A stretch of DNA of 64,000 bases from CAVOGJ01 sp963700865. Lineage in GTDB: Bacteria > Planctomycetota > Planctomycetia > Pirellulales > Pirellulaceae. Below are positions 34,768 to 44,386 of the stretch, in pieces. Location of the stretch: NCBI GenBank assembly GCA_963700865.1, contig CAVOZC010000018.1, positions 1,116,001 to 1,180,000 of the forward strand. Reading direction: 5' to 3'. The first letter of the stretch is position 1, and each line of letters starts with the position of its first letter. Both the position numbers and the translations under genes were made by a program. Below the pieces are notes generated by a model. The model was not told the DNA's origin. It did not search any database and saw nothing but the letters and a program-made list of their open reading frames with translations.

Positions 34768-35038
34768 AATACACCTCCCCGTTGCTCGCAGGAGCAAGAT
34801 TCATAGCGTGGCTGCCGCAGCGTGGCGAATTGTAACAACAAAAAGTGCCCCACGCAATTTGACACGCCCCTTGATGCTGGGTAATTTATCCCAATTGGAG
34901 AAAACTGGACCGAGCACCGCGCTCGTCTGTCTGACAAGCGGTCTTTGTCCAAAGATTCGGCTCGTTTCGACGTCTTGCCTATCCGAGGAAATTGAGCCTG
35001 ACCTGCTGCATGACCCAGCCTCTCGCAAGGAGAACCTC

Positions 35039-36584
35039 GTGACTCGACCCGCATCGCGTACTGTCTTGTTCCGCGTTTTCGTGCTCATTGCCTGTGTCGC
35101 TTGGCTGCTTCCTGCCACGGGGGTGAGGGCTCAGACGGTCCTCTACAGTTCGGAACTCGTCAGCAGCACGAATTGGGGCTACAGCCATTTCGGTGGGATG
35201 TCGGCCCCCGATCCACTGGCGGGCGATACGGTGACGGCAACGTTCGATTGGGACTACGCACAGTACGGTATTCCTGAAGCGCCCAACAGTGATGCGAGTG
35301 ATGCCACGCGACGCGGTTTGAAACTGACGGCCAACGACACCGGGCTGTTTCCGGGAGATCAGATCGCCGTTTTCTACCAGGATGCAAGCTTTACCGGGCA
35401 GTACACGGTCCAAGTCGACGTCTGGGCGAATTGGGCATCCTCAGGTGGTGTCGGCGTCGGGAGCACCGAACATGTGGGTGTCTACGCGGGGTTTGATCCG
35501 GCCGATGTCAATCCGTTCCTGGCACCCGCGCAGAATGGCGCCGGCATTCTCTTTGATACCGATGGCGACTGCGGCAATTGCGATTACATTCTGACCAAGG
35601 ATGCGGCAGAGCTGGATATCGCCAGTGGCCAGTACGGTGAGACCGATTTTGGTTTCGGGAATCAGCCCGGATACGACAACACGGATTTCAACGCCAATAT
35701 TGACATCCCGGCACTTTTCCCCGCCTTTGATATTGGTGCGGCCACGAACAATCAAAACGGCTCGGGCGAGCAGCCGGCCGGGGCGGCTGGCTATCAATGG
35801 ATGACCGTCACCGTGGCGGTGGATACCAACGCCTTGGGCAACGGCACCAACGGCACGCCCGGGACGGCGACATTTACCCTGAAAAGCGCCCAATCTGGAA
35901 ATAGCCTCACCATTGGTACCGTCGACAACAGCGTGGATGACGACATTAACGACGGCATTATTACCAACGAAGCACCCGTTGGAATGAGCGGTGGCATTGC
36001 GTTGATGATGGTTGATTTCTTCGGCGGCACGCCACAGCCGTTTGATTTGGGGTTCATGCTCTTCGACAACGTCCGCGTCTACGAGGGATTCCTGACCGGC
36101 GGTCCCACCGGCGACTTCAACAACGATGGTAACTGGGATTGCCAAGACATCGACGCCCTGACCGCCGCCGTTGCCGCGCAAAGCACGGATCTGGCTTTCG
36201 ATATGAATGGGGACGGAGCGGTCACTGCGCTTGACATTACCGCGGCGGATGTGGGTTGGCTGGCCGTGGGAGGCGCTGAACAACGTGGCGGATACCGGCG
36301 GGGCCCCATTCCTGGAAGGCGATGCCAACCTCGACGGGTCGGTTGATGTGTCCGACTTCAATATCTGGAATGGGAACAAGTTCCAATCGTCGGCGGCCTG
36401 GTGCAGCGGCGATTTCAACGCGGACGGTTCGATCGATGTGTCGGACTTCAATACCTGGAACGGTAAGAAGTTTCAGAGTTCCGGCGGGTTGACCGTGGTT
36501 CCCGAGCCGAGCTCACTTGTCTTGCTGCTCGTGTCCGCCGGGTGGGTGATCGGACGAAGTCGAGTTCAGTACCGCCTTCATTAA
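35039..36584 (+). CDS. Exported PEP-CTERM protein with dockerin-like repeats, frameshifted
   Basis: The GTG start at 35039 follows AAGGAG. A signal peptide (LFRVFVLIACVAWLLPATGVRA) leads to a 330-residue beta-rich domain. Dockerin-like units follow: GDFNNDGNWDCQDI, DMNGDGAVTALDIT, then GDANLDGSVDVSDFN and GDFNADGSIDVSDFN with Ca2+-binding D/N patterns. The PEP-CTERM end VVPEPSSLVLLLVSAG follows. A frame change near 36268-36275 (one extra G in GTGGGAGG) separates the parts; both sides are family sequence. Reconstructed length is about 514 residues. Dockerin-like units in planctomycetes probably fold around Ca2+ on secreted proteins; no cohesin partner is visible. Confidence 0.78.
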
Positions 36585-36703
36585 GTGCCTGACAACTCGT
36601 CACGAACGGATGGTAGCAACGGGCTCGCAGCCTGGCGGTGAGCGAACATCGGCGAATTGCCCAGGTTTATGCAGCGACGAACGCCGACGCGAGTGTTGCC
36701 ACG

Positions 36704-37144
36704 ATGGTCGAATTTTTCTTGGGCGTCTTGTTGATCGGGACGACCGTCATCGCACATGGAATGTTCACGGTCACGCTGGTGACCGCGATTCGAAGTCGTG
36801 AGCAGCAATTGTTCACGCATCCCGGTATCCTTCGGCGATCCCTTGTCGTGGCCGGTTCGGCTTGTCTGCTCACCGTGAAGCACGCGGTGGATATTCTTCT
36901 GTGGGCCTTGGCTCTCTGGATCGTCGCACATCCGCAGTTATGCGACTTCCAGAACGCGGTCTACTTCTCTTCGATCACTTATACAACTCTTGGATACGGA
37001 GACATCACGCTGACAGGATCGGCACGCCTGTTGTGCGGATTTGAGGCCATCAATGGTCTCATCTTGTTCGGAATCAGCACGGCGACGCTGTTTGCGCTGG
37101 TGGACCACCTCTGGCTTCGCGAACCGCGAGTCGATCGACCGTGA
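36704..37144 (+). CDS. Two-TM ion channel (KcsA-like pore), 146 aa
   Basis: The product has N-terminal TM1 (residues 2-28), a short cytoplasmic loop, a second hydrophobic segment (43-70), pore loop with filter TTLGYGD (residues 94-100) and TM (113-132). The GYGD filter marks K+ selectivity. No RCK or other regulatory domain is present. An in-frame GTG at 36638 would add 22 residues; ATG 36704 begins where the family begins. Part of this gene has been duplicated downstream: residues 41-70 reappear in the remnant at 37325-37420. Confidence 0.8.
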   Translation: MVEFFLGVLLIGTTVIAHGMFTVTLVTAIRSREQQLFTHPGILRRSLVVAGSACLLTVKHAVDILLWALALWIVAHPQLCDFQNAVYFSSITYTTLGYGDITLTGSARLLCGFEAINGLILFGISTATLFALVDHLWLREPRVDRP

Positions 37145-37146
37145 CC

Positions 37147-37638
37147 CGCTCCACGGGCGGCTGCGCACGTTCCGCCACCGGTGGTGGCAATGGCTGCATG
37201 TGGCGGGAGAAAGTCGAGTGAGGGCGTATGGATTGTCGCCCGCGACGATATCTTCATCCGGTGCGAAATTGTCCAGCCCTGTGCCGGGCCAACACGTGTG
37301 ACGCGAGCGATGACGTGACCGGTCGAGCATTCCGGCATCTTGGTGCGGTCCCTTGTCGTGGCCGGTTCGACTTGTCTGCTCACCGGGAAACACGCGGTGG
37401 ATATTCTTCTGTGGGCCGTCGCAACAAGCCCGTCGCCGCGAGTTCCACCATCAGTGGTGGCAATGACGGCACGTGGCGCGGGAAAATCGAGTGAAAATGT
37501 ATAGCTTGCGTAATATTTGCCGATAATGACGATTATGCGGAGGTCGCTGACGTGGCGCCGGCGCCGCGCAAACCAGTCCCCAAGACGTCTTCATCCGGTT
37601 GGAAATGGGTCCGGCTGTTGCCGGTCCCATCGAGTGTC
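37147..37638. other. Intergenic region made of a decayed tandem duplication
   Basis: The stretch downstream of the channel gene is present twice in diverged form. 37169-37231 resembles 37442-37504 (both include CCACC-n-GTGGTGGCAATG and GGGAAAATCGAGTG-like tracts), and 37250-37320 resembles 37588-37656 (TCTTCATCCGGT ... GCGAGCGATGA). Between them lies the channel remnant 37325-37420. No intact gene is seen. Confidence 0.7.
37325..37420 (+). pseudogene. Decayed internal fragment of the K+ channel gene (second copy)
   Basis: This segment repeats about 90 bases of the channel gene (36823-36914) at roughly 90 percent identity and in the same reading frame: GILVRSLVVAGSTCLLTG then KHAVDILLWA against GILRRSLVVAGSACLLTV then KHAVDILLWA. 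The pore region and both ends are missing, so it cannot make a channel. It appears to be what is left of a tandem gene duplication after an internal deletion. Confidence 0.85.
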
Positions 37639-39112
37639 ATGCGAGCGATGATCACCACTTGCACTGAATTCCGACGACAGGTCCACGCCATGGCGCTGGT
37701 TCTGTTGGTGATGGGCGGGTGGCCGCTGCCAGGTGGCGCAGGAGGAAGGTGGGGTCCAGTTCCAACTCGAATCCTGGCCGGAGGATGAGGAAGCAACCGG
37801 TTTACCCTCGCTCGATGGACCGGCCGGCCGTGTCGTTGAGTCGGAGCAAGCTCGATCGTCAGGCGCTGCCGGCGGCAACACGTCAAACGACGCCGCGGAG
37901 CTCGATTGGTTGTCGGATATTCGAGTTGGCTACGATGGGGGCTTCGTCGTCGCCAGCGAACGCGAGCGGGGTCTCGATCTCGGCGACCTGCCGTACCGAC
38001 TGCGGGTCAACGGCTGGGGCCAATTGCGGCTGACCCGGTTCGATTCGGCTAACACGGCCTTGGATCTAAATCAGTTTCAATTGGTGCGGGGTCGCCTGGT
38101 GCTCTCAGGCAGCGCCCTTTCGCCCGATCTGGATTACTTCGTGCAGCTCGATGGTCGCAGTAGTTCCGGCGATACGATCCGGCTGTTGGATTATTTCATG
38201 GACTTCGATCTGGGCCGCCACCGTTGGGGATGGGACGAGGGAACGCTTGGTCTGCACGTCGGTCGCTACAAAATGCCCTTTACGCTGGCTCGCTTCTTGT
38301 CGGCCCGGGAATTCGAGTTCACGGATCGCTCGGTGGCGAGCACTTTTTTCGACGTGAATCGCAGCCTGGGCGCGGGCGCATTTGGCAAGCTCACCGGGGG
38401 GCGGGTTCCCATCTACTGGGAGGCGGCGATCTTCAACGGCTTTGTCACGGGTGGGGCCCAATCCGGCAGCGCTGGCAACCTGGACAACAATTTTGCCGTT
38501 TCGGGACGGCTGCTCGCCTTTCCCACTGGCGAGTGGGGCGAAGGGGGGCTCGCAGACTTCGAGTGGCATCCGCAACTGGCAACTCGTTGCGGTCTGGGGT
38601 TGGCGGCCACGACGATTGACCGAAATGGACCCACGGAATTCGATTCCATCCGTGTCGTCGACTCAGGCGCAGCCCTGGCCAGTATTCTGCCCGCTGACGT
38701 CGATTCGTACCGCGTCGTGACCTCGGCACTCGACGCATCGCTCAAGTACCGTGGTTGGTCAGCCACCATGGAATACTACTTGCGTACGATTTACGATTTT
38801 GAAGGTGATTCCGTGCCCACGCTGCTCGATCACGGGTTTTGGGCACAGGTGGGCAAGTTTGTGGTGCCCCGGAAGCTGGAGTTGTTGGCCCGCTGGTCGC
38901 GGGTCAACGGCGATTCCGGCACGCTCGGGGCGATGCTTCAGAGTAGTGAAGAGCGGTCAGCGGCGTTGGCCTGGTACTTTCGGGAGCAAAATGCAAAAGT
39001 GGTTCTTGACGCGGCCTATCTGGACGGTGCCCCCATCAGTTCCTCGGCGCTCGACATTCAGCCCGGATATACGGGCTGGCTCCTCCGCACGCAGTTACAA
39101 TTTGCGTTTTAG
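37639..39112 (+). CDS. Phosphate-selective porin O/P-like outer membrane protein, frameshifted at the signal peptide
   Basis: The main frame (from about 37733) is an OprP/OprO-like beta-barrel: RVNGWGQLRLTRFDSANTA, DLDYFVQLDG, HVGRYKMPFTLARFLSARE and FTDRSVASTFFDVNRSLGA. It ends in LLRTQLQFAF with a C-terminal Phe, as outer-membrane barrels do. The signal peptide (HAMALVLLVMGGWPLP) is in another frame; one extra G in CCAGGTGGCGCAG near 37731-37734 splits them. ATG 37639 is a likely start, giving about 490 residues; the exact start is uncertain. Function: diffusion of anions, phosphate or another small solute; specificity cannot be read. Confidence 0.82.
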
Positions 39113-39135
39113 CGTTTCGCTAATGAGCCAAGGCT

Positions 39136-39887
39136 ATGCCGCAGTTTCGCATCGCGACGTACAACATCCATAAGGGGATTGGCGGCCTGGACCGTCGTTA
39201 CCAGCCTGCGCGCATCGCGGAAACCCTGGCCCGCTACAACCCCGACATCGTGCTGATGCAGGAAGTCGACGACGGCGTGCCGCGATCGCGTATGCATTGT
39301 CAAGTGGAATGGTTCGCGGAAGCTCTCGAGATGCGGCATCACGCCTTCCAGCGGAACGTGCAGCTGACGCGCAGGGCATTATGGCAATGCGATCCTCAGC
39401 CGTTTTCCCTTGCACGATATCCAACATGTGGATTTGACGATTCCGATGAAGAAGCGCCGTCAGGCGCTCGTCGCGCACTGCGAATTACGACACGATGGTC
39501 ATCGGCGCAGCTTGCTACTGGTCAACCTGCATTTGGGATTGTCAGGCTTTGAGCGAAAGCTCCAATTGCGCAGAATACTCAACAGCCGGGTGGTACGGTC
39601 CACCCGGCAGCCGCACGCCACTCATCATCGGTGGCGACTATAATGACGTGTGGGGAACTCTCGGCAGACGCATCATGCAGCCGGCCGGCTTTACCTCGGT
39701 GGGCGAACGAATTCGCACCTATCCGGCCGCCCTGCCCGCCCGCCCGCTCGATCGCATTTTTTACCGCGGCGACTTGAGTGGCGCTCATGCGTTCGCATCC
39801 CGTTCGAAGCTGGCCAGGCAGGCGTCCGACCATCTTCCGTTAGTCGCTGACTTTCAATTAATCAGCGACAACGAAGCCGCGTCTTAA
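39136..39887 (+). CDS. Endonuclease/exonuclease/phosphatase-family protein, interrupted by two frameshifts
   Basis: The first frame gives RIATYNIHKGIGGLDRRYQP and DIVLMQEVDDG (active-site Asn and Glu). The second gives YGNAILSRFPL then HDIQHVDLTIP, RRSLLLVNLHLG. The third gives TPLIIGGDYNDVWG (active-site Asp/Asn) and ASDHLPLVADF (catalytic Asp-His). All motifs of a DNase-I/phosphodiesterase fold are therefore present in order, but two indels (near 39365-39376 and 39598-39626) break the gene. Reconstructed length is about 250 residues. It follows the porin gene by 23 bp. No signal peptide is seen; substrates may be DNA or phospho-compounds. Confidence 0.8.
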
Positions 39888-40116
39888 CCTGGCGACTGCC
39901 GGTGGTCGGTGCCGTCGCGGCGAACCGCCAAAACGTCACATCCCGCAGCGTGCTTACATGGCTTGCAAGCGTTCGCATGCGACCACGCATCATGAGTGAT
40001 GTAAGGCGCAATCTTGGCGCCATCTGCCGCGGTAACCCAGGCATCCCAGTGCAGCACGGCAGCCTCGACTTTCCGATAGGACGAGGCAGGAAGGGTGCTG
40101 CCAAAGGAGTTGCCAG

Positions 40117-41847
40117 GTGCGAACGATGGAACGAAGAGGAGGCGTCCTCCTCTTGCTGCTAATGCTGGCCGCCGGCTGCCACTCGTCCCAGCGGGCGACG
40201 TGGATTCCGCCTCAAGTCACCATTCCTGGCCGCGCGATCTCGCCAGCGGGCTCCTCGCTGGCGGCCGCCGAAGCGGTATCTAGCCCGAGCCGTGGCGGAG
40301 GAGAATCAGGGCCATCCGGCCTGCGTCGATGACTATTTCCAAGCGGCCGCACTCGCCTGGCCCGAGCTGGAAAGACACGGAAGCCAGCCGCAGGTTTTCA
40401 CGGGGCCGGCCGCACAGGTCTACCACGCCGCCCTCACGCAACTCGTTGCCGCCGGGCAGCGCTTCAAAAGGCTAGACCCGCGACGCGGTCTGCAGGTGCG
40501 GACGGCGACCGGCCGGTTGAATATTCCCACCCGTTATCAAGGGTTTAGCTGGCGTGCGGATGAGATCGACTCTCTGCTGCCCGTGGGCGATTACTCCACC
40601 CGAGAGCTGAATCATATCTATCGCAATCATGGCCTGGGTGTGGCCATGATTGCCGCTCATTACCGACGACCGGGTGAGCGCTTTCGACGCGTCAACCAGG
40701 TGTTCGCCGCAACCGTCGTCTTGCGACCCGCCTGCGACGGTCTGAAGTCGTCCAGCGAATATGTATTGGACGTTTTTGACCCCCTGCGGGTTTCCACGAT
40801 CTCCACCGCTTGCGGTCCTGCCAGCCTGGCACGCGATCTTTCGGCGCCGATTGCATTTCGCATGAGCCAGGAGAATCGTGATTACGTGACTCGTTTCCTG
40901 CAGCCAGGAACGACCGACGAAAACGCGGGTCTGTTCATGCTCGAACCCTACCAGCCCGGCAAAATCCCCGTGGTCTTTATTCATGGCCTGTTGTCTGATC
41001 CAACCACCTGGGCCAATCTGGCCAATGAGATTCAGTCCCAGCCAGATTTGATGGAACGATATCAGATTTGGGGTTTTGAGTACGCCACCGGAGAGCCATT
41101 TCTGGCGAGTGCGGCAGCGTTGCGGCAGCAGTTGCGGGAGGTCGTGCCAACCGTCGACCCGTGCGGGACCGATGAAGCGCTCGCGCAGATGGTGCTCGTA
41201 GGACACAGCATGGGGGGGCTGATCGCCAAGTTACAGATCACCTGGGGTGGCGATCCGTTGTGGAGTGCCGTCTCCTGCGTCCCCTTCGAACGGCTGGTCG
41301 CCAGTCCCTCCGCACGGCAAACGCTGGCGGCCTCGTTCTACTTCGAGCCCTCTCCACTCATCTCCCGCGTCGTGTTCATTGGAACTCCGCATCGAGGTTC
41401 CCCCTGGGCACGGCGGCCGGTGGGGCGGCTCGCCTCGCAATTGGTGGAAGAATCCCCGGCGGTGATTGGGGCACATGACCAGTTGGTCTGCGACAACCCG
41501 GATGCGTTTTCCACCGAGTTCACGCGGGTGTTCCCACCAGCATTGACTTGTTGGAGCCCGCTAGTCCGCTGTTGCAGGCGATCGATCGCCTGCCGCGTGA
41601 CCCGCGGGTGCAAGTCCATACGATTTATGGCTGCGGGTACTGGATACTGGGCGGCGGGAATTCGGACAGTATTGTACCTGTCGACAGCGCCCGGATTGCG
41701 GGTGCGGTGAGCGAAGAGGCGATCGATGCCCGGCATGAGGTGCTCCACAAGGACCCGGCCGCCGTCGCCGAATTACTTGTTATATTGAGGCAGCATGCGG
41801 ACACCGTGGACCCGCGCTGGCAATCACCCGGTTTGCTGTCACGATGA
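40117..41847 (+). CDS. Lipoprotein alpha/beta-hydrolase (esterase/lipase family), frameshifted twice
   Basis: A lipoprotein signal (GVLLLLLMLAAGC, lipobox LAAGC near residue 21) precedes about 550 residues containing the hydrolase core: IPVVFIHGLLSDPTTWANL near 285, and nucleophile elbow LVGHSMGGLIAK near 360. A possible catalytic His is in the last frame (DARHEVLHKDPAAVAELL). Three frames are needed: the signal frame breaks near 40265-40272, and the core frame near 41525-41530 (one G missing). The two shifts cancel, giving about 576 residues. The GTG start at 40117 has AAAGGAG at 7 nt. It is probably attached to a membrane facing the periplasm. Substrate unknown. Confidence 0.8.
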
Positions 41848-42089
41848 CCTGACGGCGTCCGGGCCTGGGGTTGGATGTCGTGGGATCGACTGTCCGCCTG
41901 TCATTTGGATAGTGGTCGCCGAAGCGGCCAGACAGTGTGCCAGGCGAAGGGAATGGCAGAGTACCAAATTCTTGCGAATTCGGTAACGAGTCGCCCACTT
42001 GGCCGGATGTTGGGCCGCCGTGACGCAGCCTATCCCCTGTCCATGGCCCCGGGAAAGCCACCGTTCGATCCGTTCGATGACGCGAGAAC

Positions 42090-42469
42090 ATGATCTGGAT
42101 TTGCCTGCTCAGCTTATTGATCTTCCTGGGAAGTCTCGTGTTGGTCTGGCAACTGATTCTCCGCCTGCCGGTGGATTATCTTCACCGCGAGCGTCATGCG
42201 GCTTCGTTTGCCACCCGCCATCCGCTGGTACGAGCCGCACTGATCGTGGTCAAGAACATCTGTGGACTCGTGCTCGTCGCAGCGGGTGGCGTGATGCTGG
42301 TGACGCCGGGGCAGGGAGTGCTCTGCATGTTGCTCGGCCTCACGCTGCTCGATTTTCCAGGCAGACACCGTCTCGTCTGCCTGTTCTTCAGCACGGCCAC
42401 CCATTCTGCGGGCGCTGAGACCGGGTTCGCCAGCGCGCGGGTCACCCGCCGCTCGAGACGCCGACGTAG
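42090..42469 (+). CDS. PGPGW-like transmembrane protein, frameshifted near the C-terminus
   Basis: The N-terminal helix (MIWICLLSLLIFLGSLVLVW) is followed by LVRAALIVVKNICGLVLVAAG and MLVTPGQGVLCMLLGLTLLDFPGRHR. The TPGQG turn corresponds to the TPGPGW motif of this small membrane family. The open frame then runs into Arg-rich nonsense; other frames continue ARPPILRAL and NRVRQRAGHPPLETPT, the typical end of the family, with a TAG at 42467-42469. Two indels near 42395 and 42418 explain it. Reconstructed length is about 126 residues; function unknown. Confidence 0.7.
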
Positions 42470-42523
42470 GTTCCGCGAACGGACGCCTACTGGTGTGTCA
42501 AGTTTCAATTGTGGGCTTCGCTC

Positions 42524-42579
42524 ACCGTGGCTGGGGCATCTTGCCCCAGTCGACTGCGGCTGGAAGCCACAGCCACGGT
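42524..42579. repeat. Compound hairpin with CTGGGGCA-tct-TGCCCCAG core
   Basis: The outer arms ACCGTGGCT (42524-42532) and AGCCACGGT (42571-42579) enclose a perfect inner hairpin CTGGGGCA-tct-TGCCCCAG (42531-42549) and a GGCTGGAAGCC element. The GTGGCTGGGGCAT string also occurs, in reverse complement, in every unit of the 33-bp minisatellite at 58326-58655. It may double as a terminator for the convergent genes on either side. Confidence 0.75.
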
Positions 42580-42636
42580 CTTGACCAACCCTAAGTCCGA
42601 CACTTGACGCTGCACTAGCCTTCGGAATGGTGTTCT

Positions 42637-43233
42637 TCAACCGTCGAATCGATTTTTTCGGCAGCGCCGCAACTCCAGGGCCAGCATGATCCAGACCCAC
42701 CCATACAAGATCATGTCGATGCCAAAGATCGTACCCAGCAGCCACAGCGCGCTCTCCGGGAACTGTCGATAAAGCAGGATTCCCAAGACGAGTGCCACCG
42801 CACCGTTGAGCAGCACCCATCCCCATTGGGGAAAGCGAATCATGATCGCGGCGGCCATACGGAAGATACCGCCCACGATGAACATCGCGGCCACGAGCAG
42901 GGTCAACGCGCCGGAGGCGGCCACGGGCGCTTCCATGGTCATCATGCCCACGACGGTGTACAGAATGCCCACCAGGACCTGTACGAGAAAGGCACTCCAG
43001 GAACCGGTCCAGAACGAACTGACGATGGTCGCGATCCCGGCAACAAGCAGGACCGCGCCCAGGACGACCGCCACACTAACGGTCGTGATAAACGGGTACG
43101 ACAAGGCGACGATGCCGCAGACGACCAGCAGGCCTCCCAACAGCAGTAGTCCCCACCAATGCTTCTTCAGGTGGATCAATTCGTGACGCACGTCGTCGCT
43201 GGTAAGTGCCGGCGAGTTGGTTGATGGGCTCAT
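42637..43233 (-). CDS. HdeD-like (DUF308) acid-resistance membrane protein family, 198 aa
   Basis: After a polar N-terminus of 23 residues the product has six membrane segments in pairs, the DUF308/HdeD pattern: HLKKHWWGLLLLGGLLVVCG, then PFITTVSVAVVLGAVLLVAG and repeats of the same kind. E. coli HdeD is a membrane protein linked to acid resistance at high cell density; the planctomycete member's role is not known. ATG 43233 has GGAG 7 nt upstream. It is monocistronic between a convergent PGPGW gene and a secreted-protein gene. Confidence 0.85.
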   Translation of the reverse strand: MSPSTNSPALTSDDVRHELIHLKKHWWGLLLLGGLLVVCGIVALSYPFITTVSVAVVLGAVLLVAGIATIVSSFWTGSWSAFLVQVLVGILYTVVGMMTMEAPVAASGALTLLVAAMFIVGGIFRMAAAIMIRFPQWGWVLLNGAVALVLGILLYRQFPESALWLLGTIFGIDMILYGWVWIMLALELRRCRKNRFDG

Positions 43234-43340
43234 GGTGTAACTCCAAAAGGAAGGGTTTAAGGTGACTCAATCGCTGCTTTTCAATGCAAAAACAATATAA
43301 GGCTTGGCGAGTCCTTTACCCCTGCCCTTTCAGAACGCCG

Positions 43341-44038
43341 CTACTGCTTGACGGCAAACGTGCCTTCATAAGCGAGGCTCTTGATGAAATGCTCGCACAC
43401 CACGAAAGTCACGTTGGGAACGTCATCACTGCGGAGTTTATCTCCCAGCGTGTGCAACATCTCATCGCAATTCTGCTTGATCTTGATGTAGTTCTCCGAG
43501 GCCTCGCCGCTGTTACTCGGCGTCCGTTCTTGAAGCAGATGATCGAGTGCCTGTCGCGTCTGGGTAAACTCCGGTTCACGTAAAATCGCTGGCCAATGGA
43601 TGACGTTGATCGAGCGATCAAATTGTTCATTCGACAACCGACCTGGTTCGAGTTCACTCTTGATCTGCGCCTCCTGCGCGGTGGTCAGCCGTGGAGCTCG
43701 ATGGGCATCCACGAAGGCGTCGTGTTTTTCCTTGTTGCCGTAGTAACTGCTGACCGCGTAGTTGTGATTCTGTAGATGTTGCGCACGTGCCTGGCCATAG
43801 ATCACTCTGGCCTCGGCCGTGTCCACGCGGCGTTGTCCGACGCCGCTGGCTGCCGTGCCGATACCGAAACCATAGCCTCCATACCCCAGGCCGTATCCAT
43901 GGTTAGCGGTTCCGTAGTAGTGATGGTGGATCTCCGCCGCCGCCTGATCCTCCATCAATTTGGCCTGGGCCGAGACGGCATCACATTGACGCATGCCAAT
44001 CCGCTGGCGATCACTATAGTCATCAAACGGTGTTTCAT
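43341..44038 (-). CDS. Exported protein of unknown function, signal peptide frameshifted
   Basis: The C-terminal 217-residue frame has a Gly/Tyr/His-rich stretch (HHHYYGTANHGYGLGYGG) near its start, then a helical region with TPSNSGEASENYIKIKQN and a C-terminal CEHFIKSLAYEGTF. Upstream, another frame starts at 44038 with GGGGAG 6 nt before the ATG and encodes MKHRLMTIVIASGLACVN, a signal peptide. A one-base indel near 43975-43985 separates the two. It follows the 44387-45877 gene by 348 bp of repeats on the same strand. No family is recognised. Confidence 0.6.
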
Positions 44039-44071
44039 CTGCTTCTCCCCGTGCTTGTTGATCCGTTGCGG

Positions 44072-44090
44072 GACAGGCTTCTAGCCTGTC
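44072..44090. repeat. Short hairpin GACAGGCT-tct-AGCCTGTC
   Basis: A perfect 8-bp stem with a 3-nt loop. It carries the same GACAGGCT half-site as the 31-bp tandem units beside it, so both belong to one dispersed repeat family. Confidence 0.8.
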
Positions 44091-44132
44091 ATCTGAATAA
44101 GTGAGGTTGGATTGGGAATGGGCAGTCTTGAC

Positions 44133-44225
44133 AGGCTGGAAGCCTATCCCACGCAGTCTTGACAGGCTGGAAGCCTATCCCACGCAGTCTTGACAGGTTG
44201 GAAACCTATCCCACCTTCATTGTCC
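44133..44225 (+). repeat. Three tandem 31-bp repeats
   Basis: Units start at 44133, 44164 and 44195. The first two are identical and the third has several substitutions (GGTTGGAAACC for GGCTGGAAGCC). Each contains the inverted pair GGCTgga-AGCC. Such GACAGGCTGGAAGCCTATCC units are typical dispersed repeats in this kind of genome rather than a CRISPR, as no unique spacer lies between them. Confidence 0.9.
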
Positions 44226-44386
44226 GGGACGCCCATGGCAGTGGCAAGCGCCTGCCGTGGAGAATTCACACACCGAGGCGGCTCAGGCATGCGTATTCGC
44301 GGCCTTAGTAACGAGAAAAGCATAGCTCGTTCCTGGGGAATGCGTGCGAAAAGGAGCCGTGTCGTCGGAGGGTTCGCGCCGATTGT

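Larger units (their letters stand above)
44039..44386. other. Intergenic repeat block
   Basis: These 348 bases hold no gene. They contain a hairpin at 44072-44090 (GACAGGCT-tct-AGCCTGTC) and three head-to-tail units of 31 bp at 44133-44225, which share the GACAGGCTGGAAGCCTATCC string. The rest is unremarkable. Confidence 0.7.

Noticed and set aside
37733..37760. GTG at 37733 as the true start of the porin without signal peptide.
   Set aside because: A clear signal peptide lies in the neighbouring frame, and porins need export.
44133..44225. CRISPR-like array.
   Set aside because: Only three contiguous units and no spacers.
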